Assembly (NCBI GenBank): GCA_028023455.1
Contig: JAQFVV010012402.1
Coordinates: 15,994,935-16,058,934 of the forward strand
Source of the DNA: Epiperipatus broadwayi
Lineage: Eukaryota > Onychophora > Udeonychophora > Euonychophora > Peripatidae
Direction: 5' to 3'
Length of the DNA: 64,000 bases
Positions 34,730 to 47,821 of the stretch are shown here, piece after piece. The notes beneath the pieces are model-generated. The model worked only from the letters and a program-made list of their open reading frames with translations. It did not search any database and had not been told where the DNA came from. A program made the position numbers and the translations under genes. Each line of letters starts with the position of its first letter. Position 1 is the stretch's first letter.

Positions 34730-36340
34730 AATATATAAGTATATTTCCAACCCTACTTGCATTTCCAGGTAAATTACTCCCCATTTGATTTCACAAAAAG
34801 GGAATTACTTATCTAATTTACAAAAGAGGGTATACTTAAATCTACATGAAAGAACATATTACTTATATACTTAATAGATATATATTTTTCTAATAATAAA
34901 AAATAATGAAAGCATTATATTTTGATTAGCATCCATACAATATATTTATAAAATAAAACAAAAAATATTAAGAATTACAATTATATTCTTATTGTGTTTT
35001 TAAAAAACACAAAAAATATGGAAAATATTTAGTTAGGCCTTTTAATTTGTGCAATTATAAGCTGTCTTTCATTGGATGTGCTAATATGAATATATTGTGG
35101 CTATAGCCAATCCAATGCCGTTCATATTGATTACACTACAATGCTGCAGAAAGATAAAAAAAATTGTTTAATAAGTACTCATGTGAACTGACTAATAAAT
35201 ACACAAATTGCCATTTGAATGGACATGGGTAGGTGCATGTCACTTGAAAAATAAAAATGTGAACTACTTAAAGGTTAAAAGAAAAATTAATTGCTACACA
35301 TTACTAAAGATAATTAAGTATTATTTTGTAATATGTGAGAAATAAGGAAATAATAAAAATGCTGCAAAGGAAGAAAGAAAAATGTTTTTAATACTCAAAA
35401 CAACTGCATAGTTTTTTTTTTTAAAAAAAAAGAAATCTAAATTTGAATTCTGCCTTTCCTGAACTGAGTTTTAAATAAAATTTCCCATATTTCTATAGTA
35501 AATGGTTAAGCTAAATATAATGAAAATTTTAGAATTGATAATATTTTAGAAGTTATAATTAAAAATTTAAAAGTCTGCAATGGATTTTCCTTCTTTCTGT
35601 GTTATGAAACGTAAATAAAGAGTGAGAGAAGAGAAAAACTGTTTTCTCTCTCTTCTTCTTTTATTTATATAAAAAAAAACATGATATAATGTGAATAAAA
35701 TTTGGTATCCACAACATGTTTTGAAGAGAGTAAACAGGGTGTTTTTCAAAAAATATATAAAGATCATATATTCCCTAGCTGGTGACATATACATTTTTTG
35801 AAAAATGTGTTGTTTGAATGACCTCATTTAAGTAAAAAGTAAGTTTGAAAAAGCTAATTAGGCACTATCATTCTAATTCTAAGAGTACAGCATTTCATTC
35901 CATATGGCTTTGCATTAGAGTGTAGTCGGAAGAGAAAAATAACCACTAATTAAAACTCTTCCCTATAACCATATTTTACGGACTGTTTTTAAAGTAGAAC
36001 AGTCAGTATGATGATTGTATTTAAAAGAAATTCATCTACCATGTATGTCTAGAAAACCAAAAACTATACCCATCAAAATAATCTGGAAAATGCAGTTGGA
36101 TCCAGAATTAGTGCTGAAGTTTGAAAAACCAACTTGGGCAACACCTCTATAATACCATAAAGAAAGAAATGGTTAATGTCATACAAGTTACTCAAGACAT
36201 ACAGATAGTATACCTCATAATAATATCACAAATGTTACTGTATTTAGTCTCTCTAACATCACAAGTGTTACTGAAGAAGAACTTCAATGGAAAAACTAAA
36301 AAAAGACAACAGTAAAATATTAAAAGAACAGTACCCCAAA
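34730..36340. other. Gene-free DNA, with a possible LINE linker trace at its end
   Basis: Mostly AT-rich and unremarkable. At about 36210-36300 one + frame reads NITNVTVFSLSNITSVTEEE followed by LQWKN, which resembles the acidic linker before the RT of non-LTR elements (..ITEEEL..). Too short to call an element. Confidence 0.35.
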
Positions 36341-36776
36341 AAAACATAGTTAATCCACTGAACATCACATGATCACCATCTCATACTAGCACATAATTGT
36401 TGTATACAAAGGCAAAACTCTCCATAAGTAGTGCCATCTTGTGCTAACAAGAGTAATCAATGAATGCCAGAAGACTTGTGCATAAAATCTCTATCTAGTG
36501 CCTACTCATCCAATATCCCTAGACTAGTTTCTGGCTTGTGGCCATCATCAGTGAGGAATCTTGGATCTGATAGCACTGCATTAGGATAGTGCTCTCAGAT
36601 CCAAGGCTCCTCACTGATGATGGCCACAAGCCAGAAACTAGTCTGGGGATATTGGATAAGTAGGCACTAGATAGGAATTTTATGCACAAGCCTTCTGGCA
36701 TCCATTGATTACTTTTGTTAGCACAAGGTGGCACTACTGTATAGAGAGTTTTGCCTTTGTTTAAAACATAGTTAAT
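36341..36776. mobile_element. Fold-back element copy 3, with 14-bp target duplication
   Basis: The best-preserved full copy: 36355-36762 (408 bp) between perfect 14-bp direct repeats AAAACATAGTTAAT (36341-36354 and 36763-36776). It has a unique left segment (36355 to about 36406), then a long hairpin whose arms are 36407-36576 and 36587-36762 with roughly 90 percent pairing and a short loop. The arms carry ATGCCAGAAG.CTTGTGCAT and ACTAGTTTCTGGCTTGTGGCC. The 92-codon frame over its - strand is a chance product of the repeat. Confidence 0.9.
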
Positions 36777-37481
36777 GATTGTTTCAATATTTAACATGGT
36801 AAGATCTTATCAGTATAAATATCATAAGGCCTTAAACTTGCACTATAGCTTAAATATATAATATTTTTTGTTATTATAATATTTTTGTGTGTTAATAGTT
36901 GCTAGTATATACACAACAGTTTTATTTATTCATTATTAATAAATTGTCAAATATTTTTATTTATTAATCCATTTAGTTTGTGTTTACAAACTTATGCTAG
37001 TTAATATTTACAGCCCTGAGAAATCATTTAATCCACTGAGGATATGCTGGAATGGTGGTAATAATTAATGATAATCATTCCTTTAAAAGTTTTCCAAGAG
37101 TAAACTTTTTTTTAAGAAGGTTTGGTGCCTCTGAGTTTCTTTTTATTGAAACTGGAAAACAAATAAAATACTTTTGGGAGCACTTGTACTTTTAAATTAT
37201 AAATCATCATCACATTGGTTAATATTATTATATATTTGAATTAAAAAATTTTATTTGAATTTTACTAACCATTCAACTTATTATTTATTTGAACCATGGT
37301 TTATGGAAAACATTGAATAGACATTATATATATTAGCTTATTATATCATTTAATATCTTGATATTATGATATAACAATATCAAACACTTCTACTGTTATA
37401 TGAAACCTGAACTGTGAAAATTATACAGTTATAATATATATAAATAAATGATTGCATACCACTAACTGAAGCTCAAATGTA
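36777..37481. other. Gene-free AT-rich DNA
   Basis: Nothing recognisable beyond short AT runs. Confidence 0.4.
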
Positions 37482-37665
37482 GTAGATGAATGCAAACTAA
37501 TATTAGAATATTTCAACATCACCATTTAGAAACACAAAATCTGAATCAAGCAGCATAAGTAAAAGACAATATATATTACCTTTTATCTAAGCTACTTGAT
37601 TCAGACTTTGTGTTTCTACATACAGGTAGCACTATTGAAATACTCTAGCTTTGGTTTGTATTTAC
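37482..37665. repeat. Hairpin element, arms of about 85-90 bp
   Basis: 37482-37573 pairs with 37575-37665. The inner arm AGAAACACAAAATCTGAATC pairs well; the outer half is more diverged. It is followed by two tandem copies of a 33-bp unit (CTTTGRTTTGTATTTACTTA plus an AT run) at about 37648-37714. Confidence 0.7.
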
Positions 37666-37714
37666 TTAATATATATATATACTTTGATTTGTATTTACTT
37701 AATATATATATATA

Positions 37715-38705
37715 TGTTGGCTTTAATCTTTATTAATTCTTGAAGACTTTTATTTTTTATAAATAACTGATTTTAACATATAACACATTATTGGTATTAG
37801 TGATCTATAACTTTTTTTTTTGTTCTAATTGACATGATTTCACTATAGCAATTTTAAGACATTTGAGCTTCAAGTTTACTTTTTCTTTCAAAAGTAGACA
37901 AATTAAAATCACATGGTGGATATTCAGGCAGTCACTGGAGAGGTATTATGCCACGCCTTCCAATTTCTTACACAAGCACACACACATATAAAATCATACA
38001 AAAAACAATAATCAAAATCATAAATCTACAAAATTTAATATTCGTATATAAAATAAATAACTGAATATTAATATTTAATTGCTATTCATGATGGTGTAAA
38101 GTGGCATAAGCTGGGTATCACTAATATTCTGTCATTTATTGTATATAGGCATATTGGATATATAATGGAATTTGGAATCGCATTGATCAGATAAAGATAA
38201 GCAAATCAAAGTATGCTCAACAATGCATGTTTTAATAGAATTCAGCAATTGTGTTCGTTTCAGGCATTGTAGAAAGAGTAATGGGTACTGACAACTCCTT
38301 TTTCTCATCCTCGTACTCAGTCTAATTAATATTTGTAAGGCTTTTGCTTTGGTTTTTCTAGCTTGACAGCGAAAGATAATAAGGATAACTAAGATTTCTG
38401 AATCAAACTCTAACAGGAAAAACATTATTTTCTACATTTTATTTAACTTATACTGTATAACTTTTTCAAAGTCTGTTTTTCATATAACTAAGTATCCCCA
38501 ATTTTTTCCTGCATTTTATACAACAGATGTGCTTCCAAAAAGTATTATCAATTATAAAAGCTTTTTTATTTTACATAGGAAAATTACATCATTTATCAAA
38601 TATTTAAAGTTCCAATATTTGCAGAACAATCTTTTTTCTTCATAAAGATTTGATTCTCTTTTTTATATTTATTAAGAAATTTGTTTAAACTTCTTACTTA
38701 ATATT
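37715..38705. other. Gene-free DNA
   Basis: No supported gene. A short CA/TA run lies at about 37974-37990. The 97-codon - strand frame at 38132-38425 is more basic and GC-richer than its surroundings and may be decayed coding sequence, but I cannot name it. Confidence 0.35.
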
Positions 38706-38708
38706 TTC

Positions 38709-38830
38709 AACTTTTTTTCATATGTCAAATGCATTGACCGGGAAGCGAACCTGGGCCAGCTGCTTGGAAGATAGCTGTGCTAACAACTAGGCAAGGCAGC
38801 TATGCTAACCACTAGGTCATCAACGCTTGA
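38709..38830 (-). mobile_element. tRNA-Gly-derived SINE, copy 2, with internal duplication
   Basis: On the - strand 38826-38731 reads GCGTTGATGACCTAGTGGTT (box A), AGCATAGCTGCC, an inserted repeat of the same half (CTAGTTGTTAGCACAGCTAT), then CTTCCAAGCAG (anticodon TCC, glycine) and the box B GGTTCGCTTCC. This is very close to animal tRNA-Gly(TCC), apart from a duplicated D-arm segment of about 25 bases. The tail AATGCATTTGACATATG and an A run match the other two copies. Target duplication not resolved. Confidence 0.78.
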
Positions 38831-40691
38831 CTACTCTTGTAGGGAAAAAAGACATAGTTTATCATGATAAAATTATTTTATTTGATTTAATTAATATTAA
38901 AACAACATCATTAACATAAAAATAATAATGCCTATATAAATCACCAAACATAGTATTTTTTTAGTTTATTATAATATAAATCATTAACTAAATAGCTAAT
39001 AAAGCTTTAATTTATGCTAATTACCCAATGTATTTATATAATACTAAATACATAGCTTAAGTATATATTAAATTAAATGGCAGCAGATGATTTCTGATAG
39101 CATAGAATGAACATGCTCATAAATCAACAAACAAACAAATAAAAGGTTATTATCCATTAATTTCAATTTTGTTATTATTTAAGTAAACATTTATTAATGA
39201 TACTGGAAATAAAATGGTAAATGTATTTGATCACCATATTTGAAATAAAGAATATGTCATCCTAAAATCATGATTAAATATTATGAATTGAAGAAATTCT
39301 CTCACTTTTTAAAAACTTTATGACATCAATGTAAAGTTTATCTTATAAATATATTAAATGTTAAACATATTTAGTCTAAAGTGAACATATAATTTAAACA
39401 GAAGCTGACAACTTCTGACAGATATTAATGATCATTCTCATAACATAACAAATGCAAAAAAGTAAAGTGAAACCATGCATAATTTCTGCTCTGATATTAT
39501 TTCCAACATAATCAACAAATATTTTCCTACTGAGGTTAAGAGTATCTAGGTGACATATGAGCATAATCATTTTTAGTTATTGGTTTTCTGCTTCTATTTA
39601 ATTTTCATATACATATATTGAAATGGATATGTATATCATGGAATTCAACAACACAGGAGTGTGTATGCATTTATATATATAAAAATTGAAAGGAAAAGTA
39701 GAAATAAACACAAACAAATTTTTTTGCCGATATTATCCATATTACACTGAAATAACAGTTAAAAATTAACTAATTTAAATTTTTTAAAATTATAAATTAA
39801 ACATTTAAAATAATCTAATTAATATTTTATTAATTCTGATTTTGAAATTAAAACAAGCATGTTTTTATGTTACAATAGATATACTGATAATTTAAAAATT
39901 TCACTATCTATTTTGATTAGCAAATTATTAAAATTAATAATTGTATAACATATTTTAATAAAAATGCTACAAAGTTGTTTTTCAAAGGATTAAAGTGAAT
40001 TGAAAAGAGTCATTAACTTTTTTCAATCAAGATAGGAAAAACTTATTTTTAATTATAGTATTCCCTTTCCCCCACCTTGATTAAAAAAGATTGGAAAAAA
40101 AATTAGAAGTTTTTTCTTAGGGTTTTACTATTATACAGAGACTATAAAGAGTTAACTGAAGGCAGAACAGTAAAAGTCCAGCTGCTTCTACTTGTTCACA
40201 ATGGTAGTTTTGATTCACATGAAGGCCAGGGCCAGATTTTCTGTGGTTTATTAGCCTGTATATATATTGTGTACTAGACATTATGCCTGAAGTCTATCCA
40301 ATTTTAGACTAAATGAAGCTGATTGAATGTTATCAGTTACCAGATTATAGATTTCCTGAAGATGACAATAAGCCAATCTACTGTTTAGAAGAGATCAGCT
40401 TTTCCAGAGAGTCCATCAGCTTGTTGAAGAATTCATTTATACATATACTGTTTTATCTATATGCAGACAAAGATATTACATCATATATATATATATATAA
40501 AGTACAGCCAGTGAATAATGTTATATATATTGAGAACAATAGTATTTTAAATAATTTCTTGAAATGACATTTAAAATTTATAATTAACAAATTTTAAAAG
40601 TAGATGATTTTATCAATTAAAAATAAAGCAGGGAAAGAAAGAATAAATGACATTTGTGTCTAGAAAATTATTTGTTTCCAATATTGTTTAT

Positions 40692-40693
<2 letters not shown>
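38831..40693. other. Gene-free DNA, with one short open frame
   Basis: AT-rich. The + frame at 40313-40567 starts MKLIECYQLPDYRFPEDDNK and looks more like protein than most short frames here, but it runs into AT repeats, has no good splice sites that I could find, and matches nothing I know. It may be decayed transposon sequence. Confidence 0.35.

Positions 40694-40776
<83 letters not shown>
40694..40776. repeat. (GA)n microsatellite
   Basis: About 83 bases of GA repeat with one A interruption near its 3' end. Confidence 0.97.
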
Positions 40777-42430
40777 CTCCAATTACTTTTAAATATTAAA
40801 AATGTAGCCAAAAGGACCTGAATTTTAAATGAAACTTTCCAAATGAAAATAGTTTTTTTTTAAATTTTTTTAAGAGAAAAACTTTTACTGTCTATAAAAA
40901 AAAAAAGAAGAAGAAGAAAGGTTATTTAACAGATTTAATTCATGTCATCTATTTATATATATACACACATCATAAATGTGCATTTGTGTATTATTAGAAA
41001 TTAATTGAATTTTTTTTATAAGTCTATGACAATTTGAACATGTTAATTTTTATATCACTATGCAGTGCATCTGAATGCTTGTATATATAAATATGTGCAT
41101 TTTACATCTTTTTGGCATTGAATAAATTGTGTATTGTGAAAATATATGATTTATTAGGTTTATTGTTCTTTTATATAAATGCCAGTGTGTGCACACATTT
41201 CCATGGACATACACATATATGTTAAATCAGTCATTATGTATTATAAAAAATAAATTTCATTTATAGGTTTATAACAAGTCAAATATGTTCATAAATTATT
41301 ATACCTCACATCTCGTGGGCATATATATATATATATATATCTTATGTATTGACATATTTTTAAATTACAATGTGATAGTTTCTTTTTATTATTATTATTA
41401 TAGGACAAGTCACATATGTTCAATTTATATTGTACAGGCATGTCTGTGTGCTGATATATATATATTATCTAAACCTATTGGCACATATATGTAAATTACA
41501 ATGTAATAATGGATTTCTTTTTGGTATTAATAAAAATCAGAAGTCTTAATTTATACGCATAGCAATACTCTGCAGATCTTAATTTCATTTTTATTATTAT
41601 TAATAAATTGATATTTCATTATTAAAATTATTAGTGAATTTATTTAATCCTAAAATATTATAAATTATTATGTTTTATTATATCTCTTGCTTACAATAAG
41701 TTATAAAGCTTTTGTTCCTTAACTAGATCTTTGCATAACAATCTATTACATAAAAAGGGGTTTATATTCTGTTTGTAGACATCTAGGTGATCTATGATTA
41801 TGGATTGCCACAAAGGGAATATCCATTAAAATCCATGCACTATATTTTATTTAGTTTAGTATTTATTAGAAATTAAGTTTACTGTTGGCCAGTGCATTCA
41901 TGGTATTAAGTGGTCAAAGCAATCATGATAATCATCATTATTTGACTTATTATTATATTTTGATAGAGCAGCACACTAAATATGTGCATCCAGATAATTA
42001 TTTATATTCCTGTTCTAGATTTGGTAGTGCTAAATAATTAGCCTGTTATATAGTGGACCATTTTCAATTATAGTCACAAGATTGACTGTTAATTTATTTT
42101 ATTGTTAATCATTCATGATGATGAATGATTATTACTTTTGTGTAATGCTAGTGAACTTATAATTAGTTTTGTGCTGATCCCTCATGCTGATTATATTTAA
42201 TTTTATATTAAAATTTTATTTTGACTTGGGGTTAATGATGGTTTTTCATCTCCTCATTGGTTCACCTCAATTCTCTATATGGTTATTATATATATATAAT
42301 CTAAACAATGGAAATTAAGAGATTATATACATGTAAACAACTAGAGATATTTTTACATTTGATGTTGTCAAATACTCATCAATTACTAATTGACATTCCT
42401 GTGGCTAAATGATTTTTCTCTATTAATTTA
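40777..42430. other. Gene-free AT-rich DNA
   Basis: Short AT runs (for example about 41322-41340) and a short TTA run near 41388-41400. No gene or transposon recognised. Confidence 0.4.
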
Positions 42431-42860
42431 TGAAATATTTATTTTATATAGCATAATGTTTTTTGTAAAATGTAATAATCAGCTATTAAGCTAATGCATA
42501 TGTGCTTTGTGGATTTTTAACTATAAATGAATACTCTCACTTCCAAACACAAAATAAAGTCTTTGTGAAAAGATAGAATGAATCCATCTATCCTTTTTTA
42601 ACCAAATGTTTAAAGTGATTGCTTAACATCTTCATGCTCTCATTTCCAAATGCTTAAGATTTTCCCATACATAAACATTTGGGTAGAAAGAATAGATGGA
42701 TTCTTTCTATCTTTTCACAAAGATTTTATCTTATGTTTGGAAGTGAAAATATTCATTTATAGTTAAAAATCCATAAAGCACATGTGCGTTAGCTTAATGG
42801 CTGATTATTATTATTACAGTTTATAAAAACATTGCACTATATAAAATAAATATCACATTT
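42431..42860. repeat. Large hairpin element, arms of about 165 bp
   Basis: 42431-42593 pairs with 42689-42860. Both arms contain CACTTCCAAACA..A, CTTTGTGAAAAGATAGAA.GAATCCATCTATCC-type words and GTGCTTTGTGGATTTTTAAC as complements. A central spacer of about 95 bases (from CCAAATGTTTAAAGTGATTG) separates the arms. No coding capacity; target duplication not identified. Confidence 0.8.
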
Positions 42861-42949
42861 ACATATGTTTAATTTCAACTAAGAATGACATATCATAAAT
42901 TCTAGTAAATTTCTCAAGTGTCATTCATTCAGGCATAGTAAAGGTAATT

Positions 42950-43130
42950 TAAAGTGATTGCTTAACATCTTCACACTCTTGCCCATACATGAACATTTGG
43001 GTAGAAAGGATAGATGGATTCATTCTATCTTTTCACAAAGACTTTATCTTATGTTTGGAAGTGAGAGTATTCATTTATAGTTAAAAATTCACAAAGCACA
43101 TGTGCATTAGTTTAATGACTGATTATTTTT
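42950..43130. repeat. Direct duplicate of the right half of the hairpin element
   Basis: TTTAAAGTGATTGCTTAACATCTTC through CACAAAGCACATGTGCATTA repeats 42610-42815 in the same orientation with a gap of about 28 bases and scattered changes. It is either a tandem duplication or an independently inserted half element. Confidence 0.8.
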
Positions 43131-43329
43131 ATTAATTTATATAATAGCTCATTTGACTTGAGTTTACATAATAGAGAAAGCTTGTTTAGTGTTAGGACTA
43201 TCATTTAGTATGTGATGAATTCCTGGTAAAATCAAAGATAAAAAGTTATTTCCAGTTGTTAACATTGATATAATTTCTTAATTTCAATTATGATTACTGT
43301 ATTCATCAACTGACTCTCTTCAGAATGAA

Positions 43330-44010
43330 GTTCTCTTTAAATTCAATTCATTTTCTCTGATTTCTAGCCTCTCTCCTTGACCTCACCCCAGCACATCTCC
43401 TTATTTCATTCAGCCATCTCACAAGTGATAATTTTTAATACCTTCTTTACCATCTTTTTTAAATATTAATATTTACTGCATTATTCCAATCATCTAATAC
43501 ATCTTTATTATTTAGGCATTTGGTGTATACCTTTGCCAAAAAAATTTATATTTCTTCGTCTGCTTTCTTTAAGATATCAATTATAATTCCATCATTACCT
43601 GGAACTTTCCCCTTCTTCACAAATTTAATTGCATGTCTCACTTCTTTATTTAAAATCCTGGGAAATTCAGAAGATATAACAGTTGTATGAGGTATTTTTA
43701 ATGTTCTTTATTGCTATATAATTCTTGATAAAACTCTTTTACATGATGTCCACTCTCTTTTTAGTAATAATTCCTTTCTTTTGGCTTATTGCAAAAATAA
43801 ATTTTTTTACCAATAAAGTCTCTTATATAAATTTTTTTGCTAGTTCACGATTATACTTTCTTATATCATTATATCATTATTAACTCTTTTTTGCAACATT
43901 TTACAAAATTTGAGATAATCAATTCTTAATGCATCATTTATATATTTTTTCATATTTCTTCTTCTCTTCATAAATTGTTTTGTCTCAGAATAAATTTTTT
44001 ACTGGATCCC
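43330..44010 (-). pseudogene. Decayed non-LTR retrotransposon, region before the RT core
   Basis: On the - strand at about 43660-43555 the translation reads EVRHAIKFVKKGKVPGNDGI and then IIDILKKADEEI. This is a clear match to the conserved block in front of the RT of RTE/CR1-type LINEs (EV..AI...K.GKAPG.DGI..EILK). Upstream on the same strand (about 43985-43860) FMKRRRNMKKYINDALRIDY fits the endonuclease-RT linker. The RT core itself should lie below 43550 and is too decayed to follow. The + strand is correspondingly T-rich. Confidence 0.65.
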
Positions 44011-44877
44011 ATATTAAATCTATCAAATTATTTAAGTATTATATATATATTCATGAGATGGATTTAATATCATTATAAATTTTATATACTCGAGGAAAAT
44101 ATGTAATTGAAAGACGAAGCTAAACAAGATGAAATAAAGTTATTTCTTATGAGAAATGACAAATAGCAACTTTAAAATGTTTGGAAAATTACAATTTATA
44201 GATTAGAATATATTGCTATAGAAATATATAAGATATGGTATGTCAGAGATTGGTATTAGAGATTAAAAATTTAGTATGTAAAGAGAGAGAAAATGTTATG
44301 AAAATTAGAACTATACAATAAAAACTACTAATATTATATCAAAATAAAAACAATAATAAAAGTAAAGATATTTATAATTATTGTAGTCATAATGATTTAA
44401 TATTTAAGACTAGAACAGGAGATATTTGACATGTAATTTGTGTGAATTTGGGATGGAAAATGTTGTTTTTCTTTCTTTCTTTTTTGTTAATTTTATTGTT
44501 TACAATTTTTATGACATTATTTATATAATTATTTATTTTATTTATCATTATATCATAACTCTCAAGACTGTAGGACAGTCAAAACGTAAGATTGTGTATA
44601 CATATATATATAATTTTTTTTTTTGCTAAAAAGTATTCAAAGTAAGGTGGATAAATTATATTTATATATTCATTTTCCAAAACTTTACTTTTTTTTTAAA
44701 ACAACCTAACTTTTTTTTTCACTTCTCATAATTCCGCATATGTAATATATACTCTAAATATGTATTCAATTTCTTATATTAACACATAAAAAAATAAACT
44801 TTTTTCTATTAATTTCACATATTGTAAAACCCTTTTTGCCCAATGTAATTATTGATTTTTCAACATTATCTAATTAA
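44011..44877. other. Gene-free DNA, possible LINE C-terminal trace
   Basis: At about 44430-44460 one + frame reads TCNLCEFGMENV, a little like the C-terminal zinc knuckle of LINE proteins, but the context is too decayed to support a call. The rest is AT-rich. Confidence 0.3.
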
Positions 44878-45081
44878 TAACTGAAATACAGGCTTATTAT
44901 ATACCTGTATCAATATATGTAATGTATAGGGTATATGAGCACAGATTTTCACACGACCCACTACTCGCCACTTTATCTCATAACATTGATACACTTGAAC
45001 ACACATATGTTGAAAAGATAAATAATCACCAATATACATATTGATATAGGTATATAATAAGCCTGTATTTCAGTTACTACA
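44878..45081. mobile_element. MITE-like element with about 40-bp TIRs, carrying repeat R2
   Basis: 44878-44919 (TAACTGAAATACAGGCTTAT...) pairs with 45036-45081 with about three mismatches. Between the arms lies a copy of repeat R2 (44936-45043), also seen at 22583 and in inverted orientation at 45345-45490. No coding capacity. Confidence 0.75.
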
Positions 45082-45344
45082 TAATAGAGATGCCTGCCCA
45101 TCCCTTGTATATGTATTAAATGGATTATGTCCTGTACATGAGGGGGCAGATTGACTTTAGGTCAACATGGACATGGTGAGAATCTTGGTCTCAGGGTGGT
45201 CTTTGAGCATTCCATCATCAGATTTTCAATTAGATAAAAGATTGAAGAGTTGAAGTGTGGAGTGGATTGAAGCCTGTCCATTAAAGTATGAAAATTGGCT
45301 ATCTTAATATACATTTGAGCACTGATTGTATATATGTGTGGAGA

Positions 45345-45490
45345 TAGCAATCTGGACCAACTGATAATTGCTGGTTTAGCATGAAATACGTATATTGGTG
45401 ATTATTTAACTTTTCAACATATATGCGTTCAAGTGTATCAGGATTATGAGATAGAGGGGTGAGTGGTGGGTCGTATGAAAGTTTGTGCTC
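45345..45490 (-). repeat. Interspersed repeat R2, inverted copy
   Basis: The reverse complement of 45345-45490 matches 44936-45043 over about 105 bases with roughly 85-90 percent identity (GACCCACYACTCRCC and GAAAAGWTAAATAATCACCA are shared) and continues with CAGTTGGTCCAGATTGCTAT, as in the copy at 22583. The two neighbouring copies therefore form an inverted pair around about 300 bases of GC-richer sequence (45082-45344). Confidence 0.75.
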
Positions 45491-47821
45491 ATATATTCTA
45501 TATATTATCTAATTAAATTTTATTTTTACTAATAATATTTTCATTCATATATTGTTACTTTCAACCATTTTAAATTTAATTTTAATTTTTTACTTTAAAA
45601 AAAGTTCATTCTATTTTTTTTTTTTTTTTTGGCCTCATTTCTTGTTTGCAATTTACAACCCAATGTATATGTTCTCATTTATCTTAGAAATTTATTTATC
45701 TATCTATTTTTAAGTTCCCAGATCAACAAAAATGTTTTATTTCCAATTTGAAAGCAGGCACAGTCATCTCTTCTAATTCCACCCCTCCCCCCCATGGTAA
45801 TTTCTAACTATTTCAGTATTCCTTTCCCCCATTTAATCAAGTATCTAAATAATTATACTTCTCATCTTCTTCAAAACAAATATCTCTTACTTTCTATTTT
45901 TCAGTTTTTCTCCTCTCATTAAACACTAATAAATACTAATTTTCATATTTTTTACCTATTCTTTCACACTTCTCTGAAAACAGTTCCAAATCTTGCAATA
46001 TCATCCACAAAAAAAAAAAAAAAGAGAGATCCCATATTATGAAGTCTCATAATTTTCAATGTGAAAATAATCAGTTCTATCCCAAATCTTTTTATTTCAA
46101 TCTCCAATTCTTTTGAAAGTAAAATAATTAAAAAGGTGATAGATAATTAATACCTTCTGTTTTAACTCGATTTCACATTTAATTTTTATTAATTCTCTAA
46201 TCTCCGTTTGATATTCATAAAAATTATCCATGCAAATATTTTAATTATTCTTAATAACTTTAAGTCTATTTTCATAATTTTCCGACTTCCTTACAATCCA
46301 TTCCACAAAAATCTATATTTTCAAGATTTCTTCACAATCCATCATAAATCTTTTTAATAACTAATGCGCAATAAATAAACGTTTGTCTTTATAACACATT
46401 TCAGTCAACTGAAGAATAATGAATAAATTATTCTCTATCCGTCTGTTTAAATCTCATCCTAAGGTTTTATTCTCCTCCATCCAAGTTTTGACTCTATTCA
46501 TTTGTATACATGTAAATATTTTAAAAAATTAATGATGAGAGATAACTCTACGCTGGTTAATTTCTGAATTTAAATCAACGTCAATACAAAATTGACAATA
46601 CAATCGATAACAAGTAGAGAAAGAAAGAAAAAAAGAGAATTCGTGTCTGAGTTAAACTATTATTTTTTACCTCTTCTCAGATGCACAGTAAATTACAGAT
46701 AAATGATAAATATCTTAGCCAATGATTATTTTTAATGGTCAAAGATATTGCACTTTTTTAAAAATCCTGCAGATAGTAATTACGCTTTATAATTTCCTTA
46801 TTATCAGTGAAGCAACAGTGAATAATTCATTCTTAAAAGTGATGCGCCATTAATTATCACAAACTCAAATTTATTCAGCCTTAGTTAATCCTACTCCTTA
46901 TCTCCTACTCTGAGTTTGCTCCAGATGAAATGACCACACCTACGAAACTGTTTTCTGATTATTACTATTTTTGAGATGTATTATTCATGTAACATCTATT
47001 CTCTCTATTTTTCATAAGATTTCATTTTCCTAAATTAAAGTTAAAACCATAGTGTAATATTATTTTTAAATAATTTACAAGCAAAACGTCAATTCTTTGT
47101 CACTAATATTTATTTTCACCATTTGGATAATTTGAATAGGAGTTATAAGTTTAGAGTTTAGTTGGCCTACATAGCCATCACAAATCTATGCCATCAATAA
47201 CCTCCTGTTTATGTTTAATATTCCATTTATTCTTAATTAATTTTTTTTTTTTATTTCAATGAATCAATTACAATTTTCAAAGTAATTTTGAAAAGAAATT
47301 AGGTAATATTTATCAAACCATATCACATGCTTCCATAAATAATTAAGTCAAAGTGCAAATAAAATATATAATTTCAATTTTATTTATGACTTAGTAGTCA
47401 GAAAATATAGCTTTCTAATAATATAACTATCCCATTTAGATCCTTTTACTATGCAACTGTAGTGAAGATGGTCATTAATAATCCTCAAACAATAAGGTCA
47501 TAGTATATTTCTTCATACATACCAGGTTTACAATGATATTTTAAATTTAGTATGAACATAGTAATAAAAATATAATCAATGCATTTATAGGTGAAAATGG
47601 ACATGTCCATTTTAGTATATAGCAATGATATTTGCCACATTGTCTGAAATAATTTGCATATTAAAACATCTTTCTCATAAGACCTTTATTGATATATTTT
47701 TCCTTTTTCTTTGATAAGTATTGCATTTTTTCATATAAGATTAATTATTGCTTACTACATTATTACTGCTCACTTTATTGATAGTTTTTCCCATTCCAAA
47801 TGTGCTCATTCTCATTACCAC
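45491..47821. other. Gene-free, T-rich DNA
   Basis: The + strand is strongly pyrimidine-rich to about 46500, which suggests old LINE sequence on the - strand, but no motif could be read. An A16 run lies at about 46009-46024. About 46550-47000 is less biased and looks single-copy. No exon supported. Confidence 0.35.

Noticed and set aside
36519-36797. 92-codon - strand frame
   Set aside because: It lies over the arm of a fold-back element whose other copies have stops and gaps in this frame.
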